Of a stretch of DNA of 64,000 nt, positions 1-13,755 are shown piece after piece. Position 1 is the stretch's first letter; the number at the start of each line of letters is the position of its first letter. A program made the translations under genes and the position numbers. Origin of the DNA: Prinia subflava (lineage: Eukaryota; Chordata; Aves; Passeriformes; Cisticolidae); contig NC_086248.1 in the NCBI RefSeq assembly GCF_021018805.1, positions 100,737,739 through 100,801,738 of the forward strand. The letters are read 5' to 3'. The notes under the pieces are model-generated. The model saw only the letters and a program-made list of their open reading frames with translations. It was not told the origin of the DNA and ran no database searches.

Positions 1-1030
1 GCAAGTGCTTCATTCTCCACAGGTACATTAATTACAAAAAAAAAAAAAAGTTTAGCAACATTAGATAGGGCCAAAATCAATCAATTTAATGTAAGAAATA
101 CAACAGCCAACAGCTAAATGAAAATAAAATATCAAGTGCACATATACTCCTGTAGAAATATCAGAATCCAGAAATAATGAAATTAACTGAAAAGCCTGAT
201 TAGACAAGGCTGATGCTACTTTGGGCACCAAAATAAAGAACTTCATGAAAAATAAATTATAATCTATGAGATAACTTAAATATTGTAGAGTAAAGAACTT
301 AGAAATATCAAAATTAACCAGAAGGAGTGGTTCCAAAAGATGAAAAAATGAAGAAAGCAAGGAGTGAATGCAAAACTTGAAGAATATCAACAAGGACTAT
401 AGTGTTTAAATAAGTTTGAAGATCCAGGGAGAGGTCAGAAGAGAGTAACAGCAGTAATACAAGGATGTTTGCAGTTATCAGTCATCCTGTTAGGAGCAGA
501 GTGTGCAGAATTCTCAAAAATAGAATCTATGCTGGTAACAAGAGATTTTGACCATTGCCATGTAAATTGGCTATATTTTAAAAGATGGCTTCTCAGAGAA
601 ACGGGCCAAAATGAAAACATGTAAGCAGCATTTAGAAAGACATTACTTCTTTCTGGAAGTGCCCAAATGGTACCCACATTTAAAACAGGAAAGGAAAGAA
701 TCCACCACGGCAATGTTTCACTTCAGAGAGGAAAATGAAGCAGTTGGCTGAAATATCTGTTCAAAAGGCTGGAAGGGCTGTGGCAGCACATTCATGTAAA
801 GATGGGAGTGAATTTTAAGAAGAGATGTATTCTCTACACAAACAGAAGAAGGGAAAGGAAGTAGAGGAAAAAACTTGTATCTTTGACAGAATAGAACAGA
901 ACAATATTGGAAATATAAGGTCTTATGATAAGAGATGTGTCCAGCTGAAAGAAAAAGTAAAAGGCACACCAGGAAGTTAAAACTTTGACCTGGAAATTCT
1001 TTAACAAGGTAAAGAAAAACTTACTAAAGG
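1..1030. other. AT-rich unique sequence, no gene
   Basis: I see no gene here. Both strands are broken by frequent stop codons, and the open frames that exist have no recognisable domain. A short A run lies near position 40. No CR1 or LTR signature is visible. The stretch could be intronic or intergenic. Confidence 0.6.
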
Positions 1031-1245
1031 AAAACAAAAAAAAACCCCAAACAAACCCAAACACCAAAAACAAAAAACAAAAACAAAAAAACCCAAACAA
1101 CCAAACAAAACAAACAAACAAACAAAAAAAAAACCACAAAAACCAAACCAACCAAACAAAAAACAAAAAACAAACAAAAAACAAAAACAAAAAACCCACC
1201 AAAACCACACACACACCCAAAAAAAACAACAACAAAACAACCAAA
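1031..1245. repeat. A/C-only low-complexity tract (215 bp)
   Basis: Every base in this interval is A or C on the plus strand, so the minus strand is only T and G. The pattern is irregular: runs of A are broken by C, CC, CCC or CCCC, with short AAAC and CA stretches, so it is not a clean microsatellite. Open frames across it encode only Lys/Asn/Gln/Pro/Thr on one strand and Phe/Leu/Val/Cys/Trp/Gly on the other, and are artefacts of composition. Similar tracts occur at 21830, 60140 and 63652. The origin is unknown; decay and expansion of an old poly(A) stretch is one possibility. Confidence 0.9.
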
Positions 1246-2710
1246 TCCTATTAATAAAATATCTTTTTCAAATACAATGACCATTACAGAACTGATATGA
1301 TTAAAAAAATGTTCAAGAAATTAAAGGATTACTCTTGGAAATGGGTCATTATTAGTTTACTCTAGGGAAGTTACCATTGACATTTTCAGCAGAATTTAAT
1401 CTGAAAAATTATTTTAAATTTAGACATAAATGGTGAAAGTTTAAGAGTAATAACTACTGACCATCCTGGACAGTATATGCACGAAGCTAATAAAATTTTC
1501 CTCAACCTATAAAATTTTGTGTGGTTCCTGTTGCTCCCAAATCAGCCTCAGGACCTGAAGATCAGAGAATTGTAGATGCAATGTAACTTGTTTATTTATT
1601 TATTTATTTATTTATTGAGTAAGAGAGACTATTGAAGAGCAATAGACCAGAAAATATGATTTATCTACTGGATAAACTGGAAGCAAATGTAATGAAAACC
1701 ACAGATATAAGAAATATGGACAAATATGATGCAATGGTTGTACAGTCAGCAATGCTTTTGAAAGAATGAAGTCATGTCTGAAATTTTATTAGGCTTCTCT
1801 GAACTTGCAGTTGGAGAATGGAATAAAGGTGATCTGGCTGTTCTCAGGAATTAAGATATTCAAAAATGATTTTAATGTGATGCCTTCCTAAAGCTCTTAG
1901 CTAAACTAAATTAATAGAAGTAAAGATCAAATCAAGAATTAATAACCAAATAAAAGAGAGAGGGAAAAGTTGTGTAACACATGGTGGGCTCAAGCAATCA
2001 ATGAGATCTGAAAGCATCAGTGATGGATCATTTCATCTTTCTTTACCCTTCCATGTCTTCCTTAGTAATTTGAAAGTGGATAAGAATAGTGAAATGACAT
2101 TATATGATTAAAATAACATTCTAGGTAGCAAAAATCAAAACTGATTATTAAGACTTGCAGAAAGATCTCTATTACTGAATGATGGTGATTTCAATGCAGG
2201 AATAGCTGAACCTACATAAATAAAATTATGACCATATTGTCCAGTATGCAGACCAGAGCCACTCCTCAGGGAACTCTGCTGCCTTCCTGGAGCCTGGGTG
2301 AAGGATGTGAAGAGAAAGTTTCCTGTCCTGGTAAGGCCTCCAGGTCATTTTCCATTACGAATTTGACAGGTAGGCAGAAATTTGTGGGGTTTTGGTCATG
2401 GCTCAGTTTACATGACAGCACAGGCCTGCTGTCAGCTGATGGGGTACCCTTGCCAAAGATGGAAAAAGGATCTTTGCACAGGCATTAACAGGACTAATTG
2501 AGAGAGCTTTAAAGGATGGGAAAGGGGTAAAATCAGGCTCACTAGAGATAAACCTGGGGGAAGCATGCCAATATTTGTGTGATAATTTGCTAGCAAGGTC
2601 TTTTGGTCTACTGTCTCAGTGATTTCAAAGGCCTTTTCTCACCAAAATGATGACTATAAATCCACATGCACCTATTTCTTGAGCACTGAGTGCAGTGCAT
2701 GTGTTGTCAT
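1246..2710. other. AT-rich unique sequence with a TTTA microsatellite
   Basis: No gene is visible. The only structured element I see is the TTTA repeat at 1591-1616, listed separately. An 86-codon frame at 2228-2488 has no recognisable features and fits chance. Confidence 0.6.
1591..1616. repeat. (TTTA)n microsatellite
   Basis: About six and a half perfect TTTA units in a row, flanked by unique sequence. Confidence 0.9.
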
Positions 2711-2920
2711 GGGATTATAGAAACATAGAATGGATTGAGTTGAGTAGAACAAGGGGTCTTATAGATCAACTAGTTTCAATCCCACTGCCATGGGCAGGAG
2801 CATCTTCAACTAGATCACTAGATCACTTCAGAACTCCAACCAATCTGGTCTTGAACACTTCCAAGGACGGGGCATCCACAACTTCCCTGGGCATCCTATT
2901 TCACCACTCTCACAGTAAAG
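2711..2920 (-). mobile_element. CR1 LINE fragment, 3' end
   Basis: On the minus strand this is the 3' untranslated end of a chicken-repeat-1 (CR1) non-LTR retrotransposon. Read on the plus strand it opens with the reversed octamer region (ATAGAA, CATAGAATGG) and runs through the characteristic blocks around 'cactgccatgggcagga', 'cttgaacacttccaagga', 'ggggcatccacaacttc' and 'ctctcacagtaaag'. Similarity fades after about 2920. It is diverged and heavily 5'-truncated, as most bird CR1 copies are, and has no coding capacity. The 118-codon plus-strand frame over it is not a gene. Confidence 0.85.
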
Positions 2921-5900
2921 GAAGATATAGAATCCTCATGGATTTTCCAGGAGGTATTATCTTCAAAGACCCAACCCTGCTTAACTCATGTGAGCTGACA
3001 GGAATGCAGCCTGATCTGTCACACTTGTGTAAAAGTTTATGGAAATGGTGAACCTGATTTATTTGAAATTTGAAGCTCAAATGGACTCTGGAGTAGAGCT
3101 ATTCTTTGTCAAGTTTCAGCCCACAGAAAGATTATAAAGCTGAGCTCTGAACTAGTAAAAATAGAATTTGCAAATGAAGTGGTGACACAAGTGTCAGGCA
3201 TAAGTAGGATGAGCACTATCATGTATGAATGGGTCTTTCTCTCTTTCACAGAAGTATGCCATGCAATATGCAAATAACTTGGTTTAATGAACAGCTTCAT
3301 TTAAAAAGAAGAGTTCGTGTGGTTAAACACTCAGAGACAGATATTAATGTTTTAATTTTATGGACTGAACTAGGATCCATAAAATTAAATCCAGTAAAAC
3401 TCTAAAAATAATTAGAAAGAAGCCAGCTAAATAAAAATGATCATAGGTTTCTTGGCTGCTCCTGGGTCAGGGTTTCAAAATTAAGGAAGCCAAAAGGAAT
3501 ATATCTTGCAGGGATTAAACAATAAAAACATACAAATATACATCAAAATAACTTTGGTTTGGTTAAATGAATCTACTATGAACGAGCTCAAGGTGACTGA
3601 ATGGTGGCATATAAGGTATAGATGTACACTAGATATACATAGGTAGAAGGATTAAAGTTACATAATACGTACACATGTTACTGGTTTAGAGAAATGAATA
3701 GTGCTTTACAGGAAGGGAACCTCAGATGAGCAGCTTTGAATAAAATAGACACACACCACATAGAGGGTCAAAAATCATTATAGAGCTACTTATATACAAA
3801 CTTTAAAAAACCTGAATAGATCTAAATAAACAAAGAAAGCCTCCATGTATTTGCCTTGAGACAGTGAATAATACATGTTCTACCAGACCAGAGTGTTTTC
3901 CATGTGTTTCCATGTATGATTGCATCAGGGACTGCATCCACGCACATATGAGCAATAAACTACACACTTTCTACTAGATATAACACCCTGTATACATCTC
4001 TGATCTGAAGCAAACTGTCTTGGTTTAAGATAATTGAAGGGCAACACTGCAAATTCTCCTCTTTTATTTAAACCAATCCCTTCCCACCAATAAGGAAAAG
4101 AGAATATGAGTAGATATATCTGGAAAAATAACTGTATAGTAAAAAAATCCCAGAAATAGCAACCCCTGGTCAAAATGCCACATCAGTTCCCTGCCCTCGT
4201 GGGCCTGGCATGATACTACTGCCCCAGCTAAAATTAACACCACTTCAGGCATTCTTTGTCCCCTCCTTGGGCTCCATCCTATGTATATCTATTGTACACA
4301 TAAAGAAATTATTTATTGATATTTCAATATCCTTTACAAAAAAAAAGAGGGAGAGAGGTCATAAGGTGCTCGCGAACCCCCACTGGAAGCTGGGGTTAAT
4401 TACTTGTTATCTTGCAAAACCACTATGCTCATCCTACTAATGACAATTACATGAAAATAAAAGAAGAAATTAATGTCATGCAAAAAGAAGAGGCAGAATA
4501 ACAGTCTGCTTGGGGAAAGTTCTGGAGGGGGTACTTCCATATCCTATGGAAGCCCACCATAATAAAACACAACGAAGAATTTGAATTGAAAAGTTTCTGC
4601 TGGCAGTAATGTAGTGGGGTGGGGGGGGGAAGGAAATAGTCTTTTCAGTTTCACAAAATTTTCAAATTATTCAGAATTTATTTTAGTGGGAGAGTTTGGG
4701 TGCATCATGTAGGTCATAGAATAGGCAAAAAAAGAATTCTATTTCAAATTTAATATAACATACGATGTAATTAAAACAACCCAGCACACCTTTATCACTA
4801 TTTTTCTCTGCATTCCTATTTCTTTTTAACCTTTCCCAAGCTTGTTTCCCCCAAATTGTTTCTGCTTATTTGTCTGACATTCATCCAGCCACACCAATTT
4901 TGATATGAGCTGATATTTACAACCGATAACATCTCTATAATATTTCTACTTGTTTAAAATCTAAACAGGTCATATTATCCACAATGTTTCCATAACGGAT
5001 CTAAAGATTGTGGCAGAAAAAAAAAAAAATAAAAATTCTAGAATAAAAGTTTCATGCTTGCAAAAGAAAAACTAACGTGATGGAGAAACAGAGACAGATG
5101 TCAGAGTTTAAGGACAACAACAGTTGTTTCATTGTTTCATGCTGGGCTGCTGACTAGATGTGAGGAACAGATGTGAGGCTGACAGGAAGAAAGACTGAGT
5201 TGCTAGATAAGAAAATTTCGGAGGTTTTGGTAAAAGGTTTTAAGAACAACTAGGTCTGCACTGCCCTAAAGATGGAATAGGAAAGGCCACTGAATGTGTC
5301 TGGGGCAAAGAAGAATAAAGTTGTCAGCAAAAGTACAGACAAAACTGTCAATGCACAACTGTGAAAGTAGGACAGTTGAAGAGAGCAGAGCAGACAGAGC
5401 AAAAAAAATGTAAAAAAGGTTTTCCTTCCTTCTTGCTCGTTAGATTAATAATGGAATCTGATTTTCAAGGAAGAATTTTTTCAGAGAGTTGGAACAAATT
5501 TTTGGGGTATATTGATGTGAGAAAGCAGAAAAAGCTGCATTGACAAGAGAAGAGTAAAGCAAGATTTTTCAGAAAAGTTCTTTATGTTCTGTAAAACCTG
5601 TGTTCTCCAACTCTCTTTGGTCAGAGTGTTGGAACCAAAGGAAGTATAAAATAAAGCATAGAAGAAAGAAGGAAAACTTCAGCCATTGGGAATGGATAAT
5701 AGTAACCAACTTGATGGTAATAGTTTCTGATTTATTTTATAGTTAAAAGTCATGAAGGTGATCCCTCTAATCTAGTGAAGAGAGAAGTAGTGATCTAATG
5801 ATCAAATCATGACCTTTTGTTTGCTGTGCCAATGGATCTATCTCTGTGGATCCGTGGAATGAAATGACAAATTCAAAACCTGAGCCATACCACTGATGCT

Positions 5901-7095
5901 CTGCTTTTGGCCAATATTTTCTGAGTAATTAGCTCTGTTGATCTGCATTTTAGTACTACTATTTTAAAATAAATTGATCATTTCTGAAGCTATCTTAAGT
6001 TAAAGTTGACACTTGGAACCCTATGTCTTATTTAATTTAAACCCAAATCATTATTAGAATTTAGAAACATAAACACTTTGAAACTTTTTTTTTTAATTCA
6101 GCTAATTTGCTTCCTAACATGAAGATATAGTGAAATGTCTGTGTGTTTTTAGAAGTGTATCAATCTACCAGCTTCACTTAATGAAATGTCAGATTTATCA
6201 GATAGAAACAAATTTACCTCTGCTGTTAGTGAATAATGACAACTGGAATAGACTTTCCCCCTCTCATCAAAATGAAGCCAAATTAAATTCTAGACCTGAA
6301 ATAGCTATTGGACTTTGTACATTCAAAGCAGGTTCTGGATGTAAACATGCTAAGCAAAAGGCTTCAGTGATATTGCTACTCTAAAATATTGAGCTTCCCT
6401 GGGCTGCATTTCTTTAGGGTGTTTAAGAAGCACAATGCAACAGAAGTTTAGAAAATCAAACATAACCTATAAACTAGTCAACAGAGAAGAGAATCAAAAA
6501 CCCTTGTGAGTACCCAAACCTCTGCACATATGTAGAAACAGATGATTAGAGTGTTGTATCTGTCAGTTGGAAGTGGTTAAATGTTCAGCTGAACTGTCTC
6601 TTGAGTAAATCTTTTTTGTAGTCCAGGTTTTAGAATTCCCCTGATTTTACACGATGGTGCCTTGATGCCTCTAAATGCTCTGGTTGGTTAATAAGAATAA
6701 TGAGGAATTGCTTGCCATTCCATTCCTTCATCTCTGTTGCTACATTAAAATGTTCCCCTTCCAGGATATTCAGATGATCTTCTGTAATCTTTGCTGTTAT
6801 TAATTCATACTTCATTATAAGCTAGAAATTAAATTTTCAAATAGTTGCTTCAACAATTTACAAGTCATGTCACGGATCCTAAAAAAAACAGGCTGTAGGA
6901 CAAATAAAAAGATGAATAGACATTGCTTTCTTAAAAGAATTACTGCAGTTTCATGCTTAAAATGGACTGACTTGGGGAGCTGAACAGCAGAGGATAAGTC
7001 ACTTTGAAGACTGGCCTGAAAAGCTGTACAAGGTGGACCTTATCTTTCAAAAATTGGGGTTTTACAACAATTTGCTCATTAGAGGGTATTAAATA

Positions 7096-7098
<3 letters not shown>
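2921..7098. other. AT-rich unique sequence, no gene
   Basis: I see nothing functional that I can support. Small simple runs are present, such as G9 at 4621-4629 and an A run near 5020. Open frames stay below about 85 codons and lack recognisable motifs. No CR1 or LTR signature is visible. Confidence 0.6.

Positions 7099-7142
<44 letters not shown>
7099..7142. repeat. Poly(T) run, 44 bases
   Basis: An uninterrupted run of T, i.e. poly(A) on the minus strand. Its purity suggests it is young or kept long by slippage. CR1, the main bird retrotransposon, ends in ATTCTRTG repeats and not in poly(A), so this run is not explained by an adjacent CR1. I see no recognisable retrocopy next to it. Confidence 0.9.
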
Positions 7143-7143
<1 letters not shown>

Positions 7144-10100
7144 TCACATATAATGTATTTCAAAAAGACAAAATTGGGAAATATCATTTTCAGAGGTGAT
7201 AAAAAGGAGAATAAATCCAACACAATGTGTTTGTTAGGAATGGCTCCTAAGTCCAGTGTATTTACCAGATAAAAATTTGTTTCAATAAAATGTCAGACAA
7301 AATCAAGTTGTCAAGCAAAAATATTCTTTTAACAGAACAAAATTATTAAATTGAACTTTTTTTTTTTTAGTTTCCATTTTAGCACATATGTTGTGTAAAG
7401 TCAAAAACCCTGTTTTACAGCACAACATTTAATCTAGTATGTTTGACTGCTTTCCAGTTCCTAGTAATTTCAAGGAAAAATATATGCCTGCAATGGGAGC
7501 TTAGATTTGACTACTTTTTCTCCATTTATCTACCTATTTATTAACTGTATTTATAGACAGAAAATTCTGAATAAGAAAAATATCCTCCCTCCTATGTAAT
7601 TAACAAAACCCAATCAAACAGATTGACTGTATTTCTTTTTGTAAACCTATTATTTTCAGGTAATCAGATGCAGAAAATTATGTATTTAACTATAAATCAA
7701 GTTGGTACTTTCTACTAGAAGATATTAAAGTCTGAATATTAATGATGCTAGTTTCAAGGATAAAAACAACAAAGATATTAGAATAGCTGTGAGGGGTAAA
7801 GTTTTGTCTAATGAAATATGAATTTTGAAAGTCAGGAAAGTTATATAAGGTTCTAGCTGCTGTAATAATGCTTTACTGTGCTGAGTTTTATGGGGAAAAT
7901 AATTCTGTATTGTTTGGATTTTGACCAGCAGACTTGTAAATGCCAAGCAATATTATTCAGGAAAATGAAAATATGAGATTAGGAGTTAACTCATTGCTTC
8001 AATATTAAGAGAGTTTGGTTCAATATATTGCAAAGTTAAAATGTACAATACTGTAAAGCTTGAACATTACCTGTCTCTACATGGCCTAGGTGAATATTGA
8101 AGAAGTTCATGTCCTGAATTATTTGCTGAAGCAACTAAAAGTTGTAGCTTTTCTCTTTCATGAAACATAATCAGTGAAAAATACCATGGTGATTGGGGAA
8201 ATAAGGAAGAAAGTGATTTTTTAATGTTGTTTTATTTGTGTGAGTTTGACAATATTTCTGTTCGTTCCAGAATAGCACCTGTAGTTTCTTAATCTTTCCT
8301 GGCAGACATCTGACCTTGTTCCTGCGAACTTGAAAGAACATGATTAACTTTACAAGCAGTCTGAGGAAACCACTTGAACAGAATGATAAACAACAGATTT
8401 TGAGCAAATTTGGACAAACAAAGTGGAGTTTCTTCCACTAACAGATGGCTTTGCAGCAGGTAGCAGAAGAAGATAATGAGTAATCAAGTGCAATGACTAA
8501 GCTGTCTTGGACAGGTTGCGTTTTCTATTCTGTTTCCCACTTTATCTCTCCTTCTCCCTGTGTATAAGGATTCAACTACTAACCTACATGCTGGTGAAGC
8601 CCTCATCCTTAAAACAGTTCCAAATGAAAAAAGAGATTGCAGCAGCATAAGTGTAATGTGTTAATTGTGAAGAAGAAGGTTGGTAAACCGGAGCGAAAAC
8701 ATTAACACAGTACTTGGGAAAACCAAGCTTTCTGAGATGACGTAGCTTGCAATCCCTGCCAGAAACACTACAAAGAAAAAGAAACAGATTGGTGATTTGA
8801 TAACCAGCTGCTAAGGAGAGGTAGGAGGCCTTCTCCCTAGCTAGGAATTTTACATTTTTATCAGAGATTTGATGAATCATATAGTGAGATAGCTGTTTTG
8901 GAAGGACAAAAGACAAAGGTACAGGGAATATATTTAGTGAACATTATTTGGCATGAAGGAACATGTATTAAAGGAAGTTATTCAAGCATGTAATAGAAGC
9001 AAGAAGTCATCAAGAGTTCTGTATTACAAATAGTGGAAAAAAATCATTTTTGAAAAAACAAAATAGAGAGTGATCCACACTTATGTAGTGGAAATCATAA
9101 AAGCAATTTTTGTCCAAGGTATAAAGCCATTTTACAGAACTTCATATGGGATATGTACTATAAGTAAGTTATGGAATCTCATGAAACTGCACACTTAAAA
9201 AACCTCTTTGGAAGTTACAATTACATGGGATAAAAATATGAGCTGTCCTTGCAGAAGTTCTTATGGTTTCATAAAGAAGAAACAGATGGCAAAAATACAT
9301 GAGTTGAACATCTATGGACCATACATACATATGTTTGTTCTATGCATATTTTGACTTTTCTCAGGAAAAACAGCTGGGAATGCAGGTCAGCCAGTTCTCA
9401 TAGGGGAACACTGTTCTCAGTGACAGGCAAGCAGAACCATTCTAGAGAACATTAAATTTAAAAAAAATTATCTCAGTGGTGCGAAATATTTTATATAGAT
9501 GGTATTATCAAAGATAATGGTTGGAGTGATTCCCATGACTAGAATAATGTAAACTGTTCTTCCTCAGTCTGGAATTTAGAACATCTGTTTGTGTGTGTCT
9601 GAGAAAGAGACCTTCTCTATGAGAGAAATCATTACCTGATTTAAGGCTACTGAAACCTCAGAAGTACTAGATCTTGAATGCCTGCAAATCAATTTATTAA
9701 AGAGCACAGCTCAATGAGAAATGCAGAAAAGAGTCTGTTCTATACTACTCAAATCAAATTAGAGAAAAAGAGAAGGTACCTTTTAAAAACATGTTTAATA
9801 TTAATAGGGACTATTATTTACAGATATAAGCTGGAGAATGCCTGTAATCGTTATTGTAAGAGGACTAGGTTTCAAGAATTGCAGTATTTCAAAGCTAAGA
9901 AAACTTCTGAGAGAGAAATTGAGAGAGAGGGAACAATTCCATGGGAATGTGAATAAATACTGAGAATGGTTGGTGCAACACAATTTCACAGCCCAGGATA
10001 AATGCTTTAGATAGGATACTTCATTCTTACATCATGCTTAGCACTAGATGTCAAAAAGCTTCATACAGAGGTGAAGACTTTTCTCTGAAGTACCAGTTTC

Positions 10101-13100
10101 AGGTTCAAGACTTGTGTTCTTTTCCCACTTGTATGGGCATTCCTCTTTTGTGTGGCCTGGGAAAAGTCTGTCTCTTGCTTCTCTGTACAGATCAATCCAC
10201 TGAAGAGCACAGGTGGTGAAATTAAGGCAATAAAGAATTATTAAAAGGTATCATATGCTCAAAGGAAAGAGGAACTAAGAAAAGAACAGTCAGTAAAAAT
10301 TAGAAATTTGAAAGTGTAGAAAAAAGAGGAGATCTCAGGGAAGAAATGCCTGACTCAATGCAAAGAAATAAAATAGTGAGTGAATGGGGTGGGGGTTTTT
10401 TGGACTTTATTTGGAACATAATAAACCCCATTGGGTCATAAGTCAGAAACCAGATGGAGATGATGAACCACTGAATAACAAGGTAGAAAAGGCACTGGCA
10501 TTCACTAATTAGAAAACTTGTTTTCTCTTTCTGAAGCTATAGAATTATGGGAGTTTGTCCAGTAAACTAAGTAAACTTGAAAAACTAAAGCGAGTATTTA
10601 TAGCAAACTAAAGACGGAATTATATTTTCCTCAGTTCTTGATGCCTAGATTTCTTTTATTAAACTCTTATATTTTCTTTATCTTCCTGTTCTGGGGATAG
10701 AAATGGTTTGTTTGGGGGTTTTTTTAATTTTTTTTTTCTTTCTCCTAAATTTTCATCTTCTCTATTATGTGCTGCAGTATATTGTCTGATTGCATCAATC
10801 ACATTGTATCTCCTGAAGTAAATAATATATTGTCAAGTTATGTATTATTTAATGCTGAAGAGAGCCTTCACATGTGAGTACACAGGTATACACTTAAAAT
10901 TTACTATGGTGCTGGAACCTATACTTACCAGGTTTACCAGAACCTATATTTACCTTGTAAAGGAAGAGATGAGAGAATTCATTTTGAATTCATTCCAACT
11001 GATGTTCAAGTGTTGAACTTACTTCAACAGTGATTGAAAAGTTCAAGGTGAACTCTATTATCTATTTAGAATATAATTTGAAATGTTTGCAAAGGCAGTG
11101 TGTTTTCTGTTGTCTAAATGGCAATGTTATCAAATCAAAAACCAAGCGCTGAAGTATATTTTAGGACCCTCAGCTGTCTACAGTTCATCTTGCAGTTATG
11201 AGGGATAGGGTTGGAGCTTGTGTTATTCCTTTGATTTTTAAAATTGCAAATTCTGTATATTTAAAGCTTACTCTGCATATTAATCTGTATCTGTTACTCC
11301 ATCGAATCATTTCATCACAGTCATATAAACAGTAGATTTCATGCCTCAAGGTTGTATATATTTACATTATCATATAGATCCTGTTAAATTTTTCTCTGAT
11401 ATGTTTCTGATGTGCATTGAATAACTTACACATGTTACTTCCAGTGTCATTTACCCACTGGAAACTAGGCCTCACACAGTGGTTTATGGTGGTACACAAA
11501 AGCTTCCTGGGTTTTGCTTTGACTGAAAATCTGAATTTCCCCACTTTGTGAAGTAAAAAAGGCTGGTGTTGAGCAGCATTGTTTAAATTTCCTGGTTATA
11601 GTTCGCTCTGATTTTGAGTAAAACCCATGTTCCAATTGCCAAGGTGGTAAATTTCCACCTACAACTTATTTCTACTTCATTATTCATTTCAGGAAACATT
11701 AGGCAAATTGAGAACTAAGAAGTTTGCTTATTAACTTGATCAATAACTTCAGTCCCTTGAAGTGATGATGCCTGCTCCGCATGAGTGAGCTGTCTGACTA
11801 AGAAGCTGCATGGATGAAATCTGTACCAGCAGAAACCTTGCTCATACTGATGTTTACTCAGGTCCTTTCCTGGTCTTTTTAGTCTTGGGTTACCAAAATA
11901 AGAACTTTCAAATCTTCATTTGACAGGTTTTCTCCTTCCAAGCCTCCTAGAACTGAGCTGGGAAAGTGGATGCATAGGACCCCTGGCCATTGACACATTG
12001 GACTTGTGATAAGTCTCTGATAAGTGAGAGCACTGACAAAAGGTGATTTATGTCATGTGTGCCCTCACTACTGACAGGATCAATGTCACTGCAGTGGCAA
12101 CGGGGCTAAAAGCTTTTTTAAAGATTATTCTCTTTTCTACATTTTGATTTCAATGCCAATATTTTGATGTTAAGTTAAGGAATTACACATATTTTGTATT
12201 ATTTGTAAATATTTGTATCACATTACAAATATTTTGTATTATTCCATTTAGCAGTCTTTGTATGCCCCCCTTTTTGGCTTCTGTGGGTGTATTTATTATT
12301 TAGTTATTTGAGCAATATTTTTGTAGAATATGTTCAGCCTGTTAGTTGTCTGTAAACTCTTTGCTGAGTACTTACTGTCGTGCTTGTGTTTATGATCACT
12401 GAAACCATGTTAATACTGGTTTAGCAAGGAGGTAACAGATGTGTCAAACAAGAGGACTGTGAAAAAATTCTGGATAATTAGAGCAAAAATTTTAGTTGCT
12501 ATTAAAGTCCAGTAACTGTCAAAATATTTTCAACTTGTGAATCCCATTCTTGAGTGTAAAACTATTACAAACATAGTCTGCATAGTCTGTGCTTTAAGTT
12601 AGAAAAATAATGGGTTTATTTAACTATATTTTTACCTTGAAGTGAAGAGCTAGGCTATCTGATACCAAAACTATTAACTTGCATAACATATGCAACATTT
12701 ACTTAAATACATAAATAAATACATAAAAGAAAAGAAAGATGATACATTGTTATTAAAGACACTGAATTAAATTTTCAGGTGATTTATATGTTTCATGTGA
12801 TAAGTATAAATATTTTTCCAGATTTGCTATAGGATTACAGGGTAAGTCTGGAAGAATACAAGTTATTTCCTTTGTTTACAAGACTTGCAACTATAAATTG
12901 GCATTTCAGGATTTGTTTTCAGAATTTTAATTTTTAACTTTTACTAGAATTATGAGTTTGCAGTCATTGAGCTCAACAGTAAAATTCTCACAGGTTTCCT
13001 AAAGTAACAATGGGTACCACTTTGAAAGTTTTGATAGTTATACATAGATTTGAATGTCTGAATTTAATTGTGATGCAAACAAGTTAAAAAAAGAGTGACT

Positions 13101-13755
13101 TATGCCTCACTTATAAAAATTATAATTTCACAATTAGACAATTTCCATTTTCCAGTCACTTTTGTATATGATGCTTAGAATAAGCTGTTTGAGTGTGATA
13201 TGCATGTATTTCCAGAGAATTATCTTTTATGTGTTTGATAATTCATTTCTATTCAAGAACAGCTTATTCTCTTTTCAAAATGTCATTATTCAGTTATATT
13301 CAATTATATAATAAACTGATCCATCATGTAAAAAATAAATCAGATTTTATATAAATCTGAAATTATAGGTTAACTGACTGTTAATTAAGCCCTATAATTC
13401 CATAAAAAACAGGTACTTGAGAAAAGAAAAAGAGCAAGAGTTCCTAATGAAGAACTGTAAAAACATATTGAAAAATATTCCCCCAAAGTAGAATTTTAAA
13501 CATTACTGCATTTTTTTGCATCTAATATTATTCAGTTTCAGCCTTTATATATTAAAAATATCAAACCTTTGACACTTTTATTATTACTGAAATGCTTACA
13601 TTTTATTCTTCCTATGCAAAATACCAAAGCTGTCTAAGCTTCAATATTGACAAATTCAATATTACAAATCAAAAAATATTTAGCAATGAATTCCTCTAGC
13701 TGCAGAACTGGTTTATGTCCCATAGTGTTTGTGTACTGCTGATTTTGGTGCTTCT
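7143..13755. other. AT-rich unique sequence, no gene
   Basis: A long stretch without a supportable gene. Open frames reach 110 codons (8584-8916, minus) but show no domain, signal peptide or conserved motif. A 22-bp near-perfect duplication lies at 12182-12243 and is listed separately. The stretch around 11750-12110 is slightly richer in GC but matches nothing I recognise. Confidence 0.55.
12182..12243. repeat. 22-bp duplication at 40-bp spacing
   Basis: The 22 bases from 12182 recur from 12222 with a single mismatch (ACACAT versus ACAAAT, followed by the same TTTTGTATTATT). The 18 bases between the copies are not repeated. It looks like a small local duplication in AT-rich DNA. Confidence 0.85.

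Noticed and set aside
834..1284. Overlapping frames of 79-136 codons across the first A/C tract
   Set aside because: Products of two-letter composition; no real protein signature.
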